Below the pieces are notes generated by a model. That model was not told the origin of the DNA and searched no databases. It worked only from the letters and a program-made list of their open reading frames with translations. The translations under genes and the position numbers were made by a program. A DNA stretch of 64,000 nt from Fusibacter paucivorans (lineage in GTDB: Bacteria; Bacillota; Clostridia; Peptostreptococcales; Acidaminobacteraceae): positions 1 to 64,000 of the forward strand of contig NZ_JAHBCL010000016.1 of the NCBI RefSeq assembly GCF_018390735.1. The letters run 5' to 3'. Below, in pieces: positions 57,556-64,000 of this stretch. Positions within the stretch are counted from its first letter, which is position 1, and each line of letters opens with the position of its first letter.

Positions 57556-58059
57556 ATGCAGAAAGAAAAACTATATATCGCCTATGGCAGCAATATGAAT
57601 TTGCCCCAAATGAAACAACGTTGTCCCACTGCAAAACAAGTGGGAACAACTGAAATCAAAGATTATGAACTCCTTTTCAGAGGGTCTAAAACAGGTGCTT
57701 ATGCAACAATAGAACCGAAGGAAGGTAGTTCTGTTCCTGCTATGATTTGGTCTGTGGGTCCAAAGGACGAAATTGCACTAGACCGATATGAAGGATATCC
57801 GAGGTTTTATGACAAGGAAACTGTGGAACTTGAGGTAGATGGTGAGTCTGTGTCGGCTTTTGTATATGTAATGACAGAAGGGCATTTGCTTGGCATTCCG
57901 TCTGATTTTTATTTAAAAACAATTGAAGAAGGCTATCGGACTGCAGGTTTTGATACGGAAATTCTAGAACGGGCAGTCGAGTATACCAAAGAACGAATGG
58001 AATCAGAGCAAGTTGAAGACTACGAACAAGATAATATGTATGGACTCGGGTGGTGGTGA
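57556..58059 (+). CDS. Gamma-glutamylcyclotransferase-like (AIG2) protein
   Basis: A 167-residue protein of the GGCT/AIG2 fold. The substrate loop YGSNMN (residues 10-15) and the catalytic Glu region (DRYEGYP) are intact. GGCT enzymes cleave gamma-glutamyl linkages to 5-oxoproline, so this could reverse or trim the product of the amidoligase encoded 9 bp upstream. The pair suggests a peptide or wall modification cycle. GGAGGG lies 8-13 nt before the ATG. Confidence 0.8.
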   Translation: MQKEKLYIAYGSNMNLPQMKQRCPTAKQVGTTEIKDYELLFRGSKTGAYATIEPKEGSSVPAMIWSVGPKDEIALDRYEGYPRFYDKETVELEVDGESVSAFVYVMTEGHLLGIPSDFYLKTIEEGYRTAGFDTEILERAVEYTKERMESEQVEDYEQDNMYGLGWW

Positions 58060-58065
58060 TAAAAA

Positions 58066-59145
58066 ATGGCGGATCCGGTTTTAGTGGCTAGAGCTGTGGC
58101 AATGGCCCTTAGTGATGAAAGAATTAGAAAAAGTATTGGGTGGACAATAGTCGCCGTACTGTCTCCAATCATTGTGTTAATCGCTATCCTTTGCGGGATG
58201 CTTTCAGGAACTGCAAATCATAACAATGCAGCACTAGAACTGTGCTTTCATGGAGGTGCTATAGCGGGTAATGTACCAGCAGAGTACCGCGAGCACATTG
58301 AGAATATGCGAAGTAGCTTTGCTGTTCTTGACGATGCGATCAAAGAGGTAAACTCAAATATAGAAGGAGGAGATAGTCTGGATTCAACACGGATCAAGGC
58401 TATTTTTTATTCTCTGTATTTCGGCGCCGAGCAGCCATCCCAGGTAAATAGCAAAGCGTTTGTTGATAGTTTTGTAACTTATGAAGAACGCACAAGGTCG
58501 GTGATTGGTGAAGACGGAACAACTCATACTGAAGTTTATACCGTTACAGTTCCAATAAAAGACCATCCTACCATCTATAAAAATATAGATAAGAAATTGG
58601 GCATTACCGTCACAAGTGAAAATAAAGCAAACGCAACAGAAATCTATTATCGGATTTTATACGGAAAACCTGCGCCTACTTACGGCAGTGAGTTTGATGA
58701 TTTTATTAATGGAATTGCAGTTTCGCCTGAGCCTTTCATTGGTGAGGATGGGTTTTGTTCACCTGTCGGCGCTAATTGGAGGAGTGCTGTGACAAGCGAA
58801 TTTGGATATCGAGCGGATCCCTTTACCAAAAAGAAAAGAGGGCATGGCGGTATAGATTTGGGGATGCCCAAAGGAACGCCTGTTTACTCGGCTCTAAGCG
58901 GTACTGTCATGTTGGTGAGGTACTCAACCTCTGGATATGGCTATCATGTCGTTGTTGATCATGGTGGTGGCGTTATCACTTTGTACGGACATTGCTCGAA
59001 AATACTTGTTAGTGAGGGAGAACCAGTAACTGTAGGTCAAGAGATTGCCAAGGTCGGCTCTACTGGAAGAAGTACAGGAAACCATCTACATTTTGAAATC
59101 AGAGTGGGCGGTGAAAAACAAAATCCAAGAAATTACTTACCCTAG
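58066..59145 (+). CDS. M23 peptidase, conjugation cell-wall hydrolase
   Basis: A 359-residue membrane-anchored hydrolase. One TM helix (about 25-50), an extracytoplasmic spacer (50-225), then a LytM/M23 domain (about 230-355): GHGGIDLGMPKGTPV, YGHCSKI and NHLHFEIRVG supply the Zn-binding His/Asp/His residues. It should open peptidoglycan for the mating channel, like CD1108-type wall hydrolases. It follows the amidoligase/GGCT pair by 6 nt, again linking those to wall chemistry. Confidence 0.88.
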   Translation: MADPVLVARAVAMALSDERIRKSIGWTIVAVLSPIIVLIAILCGMLSGTANHNNAALELCFHGGAIAGNVPAEYREHIENMRSSFAVLDDAIKEVNSNIEGGDSLDSTRIKAIFYSLYFGAEQPSQVNSKAFVDSFVTYEERTRSVIGEDGTTHTEVYTVTVPIKDHPTIYKNIDKKLGITVTSENKANATEIYYRILYGKPAPTYGSEFDDFINGIAVSPEPFIGEDGFCSPVGANWRSAVTSEFGYRADPFTKKKRGHGGIDLGMPKGTPVYSALSGTVMLVRYSTSGYGYHVVVDHGGGVITLYGHCSKILVSEGEPVTVGQEIAKVGSTGRSTGNHLHFEIRVGGEKQNPRNYLP

Positions 59146-59160
59146 AAAGGACGTGGAGAA

Positions 59161-59736
59161 ATGCTAAAAACAAATGCTATATTTTTTAGAAAAGTGAGTG
59201 AACTAGAAACACAGCCATGTGTAATTGAAGCTATACAGTTGATGAACCAAAGTGAATATGATGAGCTTTCAAAAGGACTGCTAAGGGACAGGTCTTTTAT
59301 TTCAGATAAAAAAGAAGATATGTTCACAAACCCGTCTGGACAAACACACTGTCTGCTTGCACTGAATGAAGAAAGTGGTGATGGCATTTTGATTGATAGC
59401 AGCGGCTATAACTATGCAAGATACATCAGTTTCATGCCTAATATTAAGGCGTACATTGATCAGCAAATCTCTCAAGTAGCAGATCAAATCCTACAGGAGG
59501 CTGCCGAAAATACATCGAATGGTAGTTGGATTGTGTACTTTGAGGAAATCGCTGAACAGCACAGCCTTAATGTGAAACCGAATAACGGAATCGGGACTTT
59601 GCTTGTGAACGAGCTTCAGGGCAGAGAAGAAATGGCGGAAATTAACTTGGAGGAGGATTGCCTTGATATGACGCTTTACCTCGACTTCTGCAAAAATATC
59701 AATCCATCTGAGCTAGAACAAAATATGGGAATGTAG
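59161..59736 (+). CDS. Conjugative element protein (DUF6329-like)
   Basis: A 191-residue soluble protein. The N-terminal pattern (AIFFRKVSELETQPCVIEAIQLM; DGILIDSSGYNYARYISFMPN) resembles the DUF6329 type of clostridial elements. It ends in a short tail EQNMGM, the same kind of Met-rich end as in neighbours. The function is unknown. It starts 16 nt after the M23 gene with GGACGTGG upstream. Confidence 0.6.
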   Translation: MLKTNAIFFRKVSELETQPCVIEAIQLMNQSEYDELSKGLLRDRSFISDKKEDMFTNPSGQTHCLLALNEESGDGILIDSSGYNYARYISFMPNIKAYIDQQISQVADQILQEAAENTSNGSWIVYFEEIAEQHSLNVKPNNGIGTLLVNELQGREEMAEINLEEDCLDMTLYLDFCKNINPSELEQNMGM

Positions 59737-59747
59737 GGAGGACTACG

Positions 59748-60128
59748 ATGATGAAAAACGAAAATACGATTAAGGTACTGAAAATTGAACCCGGGAAAAT
59801 GCCTTATGAAAAAGAAATGGTCAATGACCTTGAAGGGATTCAAGCTGAAGTAGAGGGTATGTTTGAATGTGTTTATCTGGATAACAACTGCATTGCTGTT
59901 GTGAATGAAGAAGGAAAATTGAATGGAATGGAGTTGAATCGAAGGATTGGTAATGACATTATTGCCGGTCCTTTTTTCATTTGTGGCGATAGCGATGATG
60001 GTGAATTTATTTCATTAACAGATGAGCAGATGGAGGTGTTCGCTAGTGAATTTAAGGATGCCCCTGTATTTTCTGGTGATGAGCCAGAGGCTCAACCGAG
60101 AATGATCGTTACTAGTTTCAACTATTAG
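59748..60128 (+). CDS. DUF3846-like protein
   Basis: A 126-residue acidic protein whose arrangement (KVLKIEPGKMPYEKEM, CIAVVNEEGKLNGMELNRRI, DIIAGPFFICG) fits the DUF3846 type common in mobile elements. It has no catalytic motif that I can see. It starts at ATG 59748 or 59751 behind GGGAGG. Likely cotranscribed with its neighbours; role unknown. Confidence 0.7.
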   Translation: MMKNENTIKVLKIEPGKMPYEKEMVNDLEGIQAEVEGMFECVYLDNNCIAVVNEEGKLNGMELNRRIGNDIIAGPFFICGDSDDGEFISLTDEQMEVFASEFKDAPVFSGDEPEAQPRMIVTSFNY

Positions 60129-60140
60129 GAGGCGCAAATC

Positions 60141-60539
60141 ATGAGTATAACAACAGAAAAAACAACGCTTCAGGTGAGCTTTCCAAAAGAAAAGTTGGAG
60201 GCGCTCAAGTTTTATATGGACGAAAAGGACACCACAGTTGAGAAAGAACTGCAGGGCCATATCAAAAGTATTTATGAAAAATATGTTCCGGCAGCAACAA
60301 GAAGATACCTAGATCGAAACGATCCTGCTGAAGGTCTACAAACTGAAGTAAGGGTTGAAGCAGAGGAACAACCGCAAGAAATAACTGCGCCAATGCCTTC
60401 TACACGTGGCAGAAGACGTAACGCCAGAGAACAAAATGAGGAAACTGTGGAAGTAAATCAATTGGTTGAATCCGAGAGTGCTGATGAAAATCAGGAGCAA
60501 GGTGAAGAACAATCACAAGAGATGAGCATGTCGATGTAG
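60141..60539 (+). CDS. DUF6103-like protein, long form
   Basis: A 132-residue protein. Residues 1-60 form a helical domain (KEKLEALKFYMDEKDTTVEKELQ, YEKYVPAATRRYLD) shared with the next gene; the rest is acidic, Glu/Gln-rich, and ends in MSMSM. The DUF6103 label is by eye. Short helix-rich proteins of this kind are common beside relaxase genes. GGAGG is 10 nt upstream. Confidence 0.6.
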   Translation: MSITTEKTTLQVSFPKEKLEALKFYMDEKDTTVEKELQGHIKSIYEKYVPAATRRYLDRNDPAEGLQTEVRVEAEEQPQEITAPMPSTRGRRRNAREQNEETVEVNQLVESESADENQEQGEEQSQEMSMSM

Positions 60540-60602
60540 GCTTTTCTCATCTTAACATTGTGCATTAGAGCTATGAAAAATCATATTTGGAGGATGACGA
60601 TT

Positions 60603-60863
60603 ATGAAAAAAGAAACAATTTCAATCAGCCTTGAGGCTGAAAAACTGAGAGCGATTAAGAAGTATATGGAGAAAAAAGAGGCCGATCTGCAGGCAGAGAT
60701 GGCGGATCAGCTACAAAAGCTTTACGAGAAATACGTGCCGGCCAATGTCAGAGAGTACATTGACGAACGAGAAGAGGACGAAATCGCACCAGAAAAGACA
60801 AAAAAGGCAATCAAAACAACTACTCAGCCGAAATCCATTCCAACATCTCATGAAGGGCAGTAG
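60603..60863 (+). CDS. DUF6103-like protein, short paralogue
   Basis: An 86-residue helical, highly charged paralogue of the upstream protein (ISLEAEKLRAIKKYMEKKEADLQAEMADQ; YEKYVPANVREYID). It lacks the Met-rich tail. ATG 60603 has GGAGG 9-13 nt upstream. It is the last gene before the 400-bp noncoding mobilisation region. Confidence 0.6.
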   Translation: MKKETISISLEAEKLRAIKKYMEKKEADLQAEMADQLQKLYEKYVPANVREYIDEREEDEIAPEKTKKAIKTTTQPKSIPTSHEGQ

Positions 60864-60908
60864 TAAATCGGGTTTTTGAGCCATTATTTGCCCCTGTGTA
60901 CGATTATT

Positions 60909-60941
60909 TAGCATGGAGTGGAGTAACACTACCCCCTGCTA
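60909..60941. repeat. Imperfect 13-bp inverted repeat, possible nic-region stem
   Basis: TAGCATGGAGTGG (60909-60921) and TACCCCCTGCTA (60930-60941) pair with two mismatches and a G-T pair. The loop contains GAGTAACAC. Hairpins of this kind adjoin nic sites in many oriT regions. Confidence 0.4.
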
Positions 60942-61062
60942 ATATTTGAGCGAAATTTGAGCCGAGTTTGGCAAAATAAAATCTGGCATATAATCAGAAA
61001 TCAAAGTCGAAATTAGGGGTTAATCGTGCCTGATTCTAATTATTATTCTGGTGCAGGATAAA

Positions 61063-61259
61063 GAGAGGTGGTCGCAAAGCGCCACCTCTCGCCCACTTCG
61101 CCCGGCAGTGCCGAGCGTTCAAAGATTTCGGGTAGGTGGTCAGAATCGCTCAAATGGGACAAACAGGTGGTCGGATGGGGAAAGAATGCCCATATTGCAG
61201 GGCCTTTCAGGTGGTCAATAGGGTGGACATAGGTAAATAAAGGCGATTTGGAGGTGGTG
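61063..61259. other. oriT: Candidate oriT: hairpin and repeated AGGTGGTC motif
   Basis: AGGTGGTC occurs at 61066-61073, 61134-61141, 61165-61172 and 61209-61216, plus AGGTGGTG at 61252-61259. GAGAGGTGG (61063-61071) pairs perfectly with CCACCTCTC (61082-61090). A CGGC/GCCG hairpin lies at 61103-61113. The region is GC-rich compared with its surroundings, is noncoding and lies just upstream of the ribbon-helix-helix and relaxase genes, as expected for oriT with protein-binding repeats. Noncoding bases 60864-61262 hold this and the stem at 60909. Confidence 0.5.
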
Positions 61260-61262
61260 TGA

Positions 61263-61685
61263 TTGAGTCAATTGCAGAATAAAGCCAAGAGCAGAACGGC
61301 AGTGTGGCTTTATCCTGAGACAATGAAGCGCATGGATGAAATGCTGGAAAAAGATAACGTGAAAAATCGGAGTGAGTTTATCGAAAAGGCTTTGCAGTTC
61401 TATATGAGCTACCTTAACAGTGAAGGTGCAACGGAATACTTGTCCAAGGTAATCGTCGCAGCAATGCAGGGGCTACTTAGAGAAACAGAAAGCAGGCACT
61501 CTGGGAATCTTTTTAGGTTATCTGTTGAGATGTCCATGATGATGAACATTCTTGCAGCAGGGCTTGAGATCAGTGATGAAGATTTAAGAAAACTCCGTGG
61601 CCGGTGTGTTAACGAAGTGAAAAAGACAAAGGGAAAAATCAGTATAGAGGAAGCGTTGAAGTTTCAACATGGAATTGAAGAATAA
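61263..61685 (+). CDS. Ribbon-helix-helix protein, putative relaxosome accessory (MobC-like)
   Basis: A 140-residue protein whose first 50 residues read as a ribbon-helix-helix DNA-binding fold (RTAVWLYPETMKRMDEML, NRSEFIEKALQFYMSYL), followed by a helical C-terminus. Placed directly before the relaxase, it is probably the relaxosome accessory that binds oriT repeats. TTG 61263 is preceded by GGAGGTGGTG, part of the repeated AGGTGGT motif, so it may also regulate itself. Confidence 0.75.
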   Translation: MSQLQNKAKSRTAVWLYPETMKRMDEMLEKDNVKNRSEFIEKALQFYMSYLNSEGATEYLSKVIVAAMQGLLRETESRHSGNLFRLSVEMSMMMNILAAGLEISDEDLRKLRGRCVNEVKKTKGKISIEEALKFQHGIEE

Positions 61686-61706
61686 TACATGAAGGGAAGG
61701 TGACCA

Positions 61707-64000
61707 ATGCCAAGGATCGTTTTAAAATGCCCATATTTAAAAGGGGGCACAAAAAAGTCGGCTGCTCATCTTTCCAATCTTGTAACCTACATGGCGACTC
61801 GATGCGGTGTTGAAAAGTTACCAAAGGAAAGGAGCAGTCTTCCTTCAACATTGAAACAGGGGGATTTGATTCAGCAGATTATTAATGAATTCCCTGAAGC
61901 CAAGAAACTATTTGAGTATGAAGATTACATTGAAAGCAAGACAGTAGAAAACGCATCTGAGTTTATCACGATGGCTCTTGAGCAAAACATGGATATAATC
62001 GGTCAGCGAGAAAATTACGTGGATTATATCGCCAACCGTCCAAGGGTACAGCGAATGGGGACTCACGGTTTATTCACTGGTGGAGATGATGAAATTGCCC
62101 TTAGCAGAATTGCAGAAGAAGTGGGTAATCATCCGGGTAACATATGGATTCCTATTATTTCACTTAGAAGAGAAGATGCGATTCGAACTGGATTTGATAA
62201 AGTCAAAGCCTGGCATAATATGCTTTCCTATTTCACCCCGGAAATTGCGGAGGCGATGAAAATACCGATTCAGAATTTTAGATGGTATGCAGCATTTCAT
62301 AATGAAAGCCATCATCCTCATGTCCATATGGTCTGTTACTCGACAGATCCCAATGAAGGATTTCTTACGAAAAAGGGCATTGAGCAAATGAAGTCTGGAC
62401 TTGTAAAAAACATCTTCAAAGGTGAAGTACAAGAGATATATGCTCAGCAAACGGAGAGAAGGGATCAGCTAAAATGTGAGAGTAACGAAGCACTGCTTAA
62501 ACTGATCGGTGAAATGAAAACAGGACATGCTCAGAATCCCAAAATCGAAGCGCTATTCTTGGAGCTATCAGAAAAGCTAAAGCATTCTAGCGGTAAGAAA
62601 GTCTACGGTTACTTGCAGCCAAGCTTAAAAAAGCTTGTTGATGAATTGATTGACGAACTTTCAAAAGAAGACATTGTGGCTAAAGCATATGAGCTATGGT
62701 ATGAGATGCGAGAAGAGGTATTCCATAGTTACATGGATGAGATCCCAAACCGGCTTCCACTTTCAGAGCAAAAGGAATTCAAAGCCATCAAGAATATGAT
62801 CATTGCTGAGGCAAATCAGTTTTCGTTTGAGTCATTTGAGCTTGAGGAGATAACTGCAATTGAAGAGTCATTCAATGATGAAATTCCAGGGCCTCATGGT
62901 TATGAAGTAGGTGGAGAGTTCAATGGCTTTGACTATGAGCAGGGTGAAGTGCAGAGTGGAAATGTTTTGAATGAAAACGATCAAGACTTTTATGTGGACT
63001 GGACCGATGCATATAAAATGGCTCGGAAACTTTTAGTTAGAACAGAAGACATTCCACAAGATTTTAAGATGGCACGAATTAGACTAGAGCAAGAAGCAGA
63101 AATTGGAAATGTGCTTGCGATTTATGACTTAGGAAGAATCTATTCTTTGGGTCTTGGTTTGGAGAAGAATTCGGACACTGCAGATGAATACTATGTAAAA
63201 GCTTTTACCGGATTTCAACAAGTAGAATCGAGCAAGGCATGGAAGTACACAGAGTACCGCATTGGCAAAATGCATGCAGCAGGACAGGGTACAGACCAAG
63301 ATTATCAAAAGGCAGCAGAATGGTTTCAGTTATCAGCAGAGAAAAAATACAAGTATGCGCAGTATTCACTTGGAGCACTTTATAATCGAGGACAAGGCGT
63401 CGATCAAGATTTTAATAAAGCTTTTGAATTGTATCTGAAGTCCGCAAAGCAAGGATTTCCATATTCGAAATTTGAAGTGGCCAAGATGTACCGGGATGGC
63501 ATTGGAACTGACAAAGATGAAACAAAATCGAGACAGTATTTTCAAAGAGCTTTTAAAGGGTTCGAAAGCTTAGAGGAAACTAGCAAGGATGATAAAATCC
63601 AGTACCGGCTGGGGTGGATGCTTCAAAACGGCGTTGGAGCAGAGCGAGATCTAATACGGGCGAAAGATTACTATCTGAAATCAACAAAAATGGGTAATGT
63701 CTACTCAAGCTTCGCATTAGCCAAGATTGTACTTAAAGAAGAAAATCCTGAACCAGATGAATTAAAAAAGGTGATGGAGTTTCTACAATCAGTGGCTGAC
63801 AGTGATGATGTTTCATTGAAAGATATCAAGAACCCAACAGCCTATTCACTGGGGAAGCTTTTTCTTGAAGGTAAGGTTGTAGCTAAAAATATAGCACAAG
63901 CGATTCATTACCTTGATACATCGAATGAGTATGGCAACCCGTGGGCGAGTTATCAGCTTGGAAAATTGTATTTGCAAGGAAAGGAGATGCCCAAAAACAT
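61707..64000 (+). CDS. MobP-type relaxase with C-terminal Sel1 repeats (partial)
   Basis: At least 764 residues; runs off the window end. The N-terminal domain has the three-histidine motif of MOBP relaxases (HHPHVH at 202-207, preceded by H198), resembling the MobP3 group of Firmicutes; it should nick oriT and stay linked to DNA. From residue about 440 onward there are at least six Sel1-like repeats (A....LG..Y..G.G...D...A..YY..A), unusual in a relaxase, probably for protein-protein contact. ATG 61707 has GAAGGGAAGGTGA upstream. Confidence 0.88.
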   Translation, partial: MPRIVLKCPYLKGGTKKSAAHLSNLVTYMATRCGVEKLPKERSSLPSTLKQGDLIQQIINEFPEAKKLFEYEDYIESKTVENASEFITMALEQNMDIIGQRENYVDYIANRPRVQRMGTHGLFTGGDDEIALSRIAEEVGNHPGNIWIPIISLRREDAIRTGFDKVKAWHNMLSYFTPEIAEAMKIPIQNFRWYAAFHNESHHPHVHMVCYSTDPNEGFLTKKGIEQMKSGLVKNIFKGEVQEIYAQQTERRDQLKCESNEALLKLIGEMKTGHAQNPKIEALFLELSEKLKHSSGKKVYGYLQPSLKKLVDELIDELSKEDIVAKAYELWYEMREEVFHSYMDEIPNRLPLSEQKEFKAIKNMIIAEANQFSFESFELEEITAIEESFNDEIPGPHGYEVGGEFNGFDYEQGEVQSGNVLNENDQDFYVDWTDAYKMARKLLVRTEDIPQDFKMARIRLEQEAEIGNVLAIYDLGRIYSLGLGLEKNSDTADEYYVKAFTGFQQVESSKAWKYTEYRIGKMHAAGQGTDQDYQKAAEWFQLSAEKKYKYAQYSLGALYNRGQGVDQDFNKAFELYLKSAKQGFPYSKFEVAKMYRDGIGTDKDETKSRQYFQRAFKGFESLEETSKDDKIQYRLGWMLQNGVGAERDLIRAKDYYLKSTKMGNVYSSFALAKIVLKEENPEPDELKKVMEFLQSVADSDDVSLKDIKNPTAYSLGKLFLEGKVVAKNIAQAIHYLDTSNEYGNPWASYQLGKLYLQGKEMPKN

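Noticed and set aside
61063-61259. Repeated AGGTGGTC motif as a CRISPR array
   Set aside because: The units are 8 bp with uneven spacing and no equal-length spacers; no cas genes are present.
35294-64000. Integrase, excisionase or VirD4 coupling protein gene of the element
   Set aside because: No tyrosine or serine recombinase and no second FtsK/VirD4-type ATPase with TM helices is found; they must lie outside the window.

Overview
The window reads as a chromosome segment of an anaerobic, low-to-medium GC, probably spore-forming member of the Clostridia, carrying a large integrated conjugative element on its right. The evidence for the host is the Firmicute order rapZ - glmR/yvcK - whiA - dnaE - pfkA - pyk, a GerMN-domain protein, a tryptophanase, a Staphylococcus-type class I aldolase and ferredoxin-domain redox enzymes. 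Gene calls rest on reading translated sequence and recognising family motifs; no search could be run.

Left region, about 1-24.85 kb, is ordinary chromosome. A 4-TM protein and an EFR1-type flavodoxin/ferredoxin are followed by a PHP phosphoesterase, RapZ and GlmR. Tryptophanase (tnaA, with its own promoter and terminator) sits inside this normally compact cluster, which then resumes with a Nudix hydrolase, WhiA, a solute-binding lipoprotein, DnaE, PfkA and Pyk. Next come class I fructose-bisphosphate aldolase, an Fe-S aldo/keto reductase, a paired YdcZ-type exporter (minus strand) with a Crp/Fnr regulator, a REC-HD-GYP c-di-GMP phosphodiesterase, a GerMN lipoprotein-like protein (minus strand) and RlmD.

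Middle region, about 25-35.3 kb, is more AT-rich and looks like cargo: a BFD-like [2Fe-2S] protein, a pseudogene fragment of an element gene, a cadmium/zinc resistance operon (cadC-cadA-isoprenylcysteine methyltransferase-like) with inverted-repeat operators, a tandem pair of GEMM-I cyclic dinucleotide riboswitches before a secreted transglutaminase-like protein, and a giant frameshifted SLH/Ig-like repeat surface protein. This block is bracketed by two related segments (25.4-25.85 kb and 35.3-36.6 kb).

Right region, about 35.3-64 kb, is a conjugative element in one orientation. It has regulatory and accessory genes (DUF4314-like, winged helix, Dam, YodL, SpoVG), a Tad/Flp-type pilus machine (prepilin peptidase, CpaB, TadZ, TadA, TadB, TadC and four small proteins sharing a prepilin-like motif), surface and membrane proteins, VirB6-like, PrgI/VirB3-like and VirB4 proteins, an M23 peptidase, an amidoligase plus gamma-glutamylcyclotransferase pair, and a mobilisation end with a candidate oriT, a ribbon-helix-helix protein and a MobP-type relaxase fused to Sel1 repeats. 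A two-part cytosine-5 methyltransferase whose subunits overlap out of frame by about 350 nt lies between virB6-like and prgI-like genes. No integrase, excisionase or VirD4 coupling protein is visible; they probably lie beyond base 64000, and the left end of the element is not defined.

The most interesting signals are the out-of-frame overlapping methyltransferase, the riboswitch pair whose second aptamer carries A at the specificity position, the Tad pilus module with putative prepilins inside a conjugative element, the intrinsic terminators inside its transcription units (suggesting processive antitermination), and methionine-rich C-terminal tails shared by otherwise unrelated element proteins.
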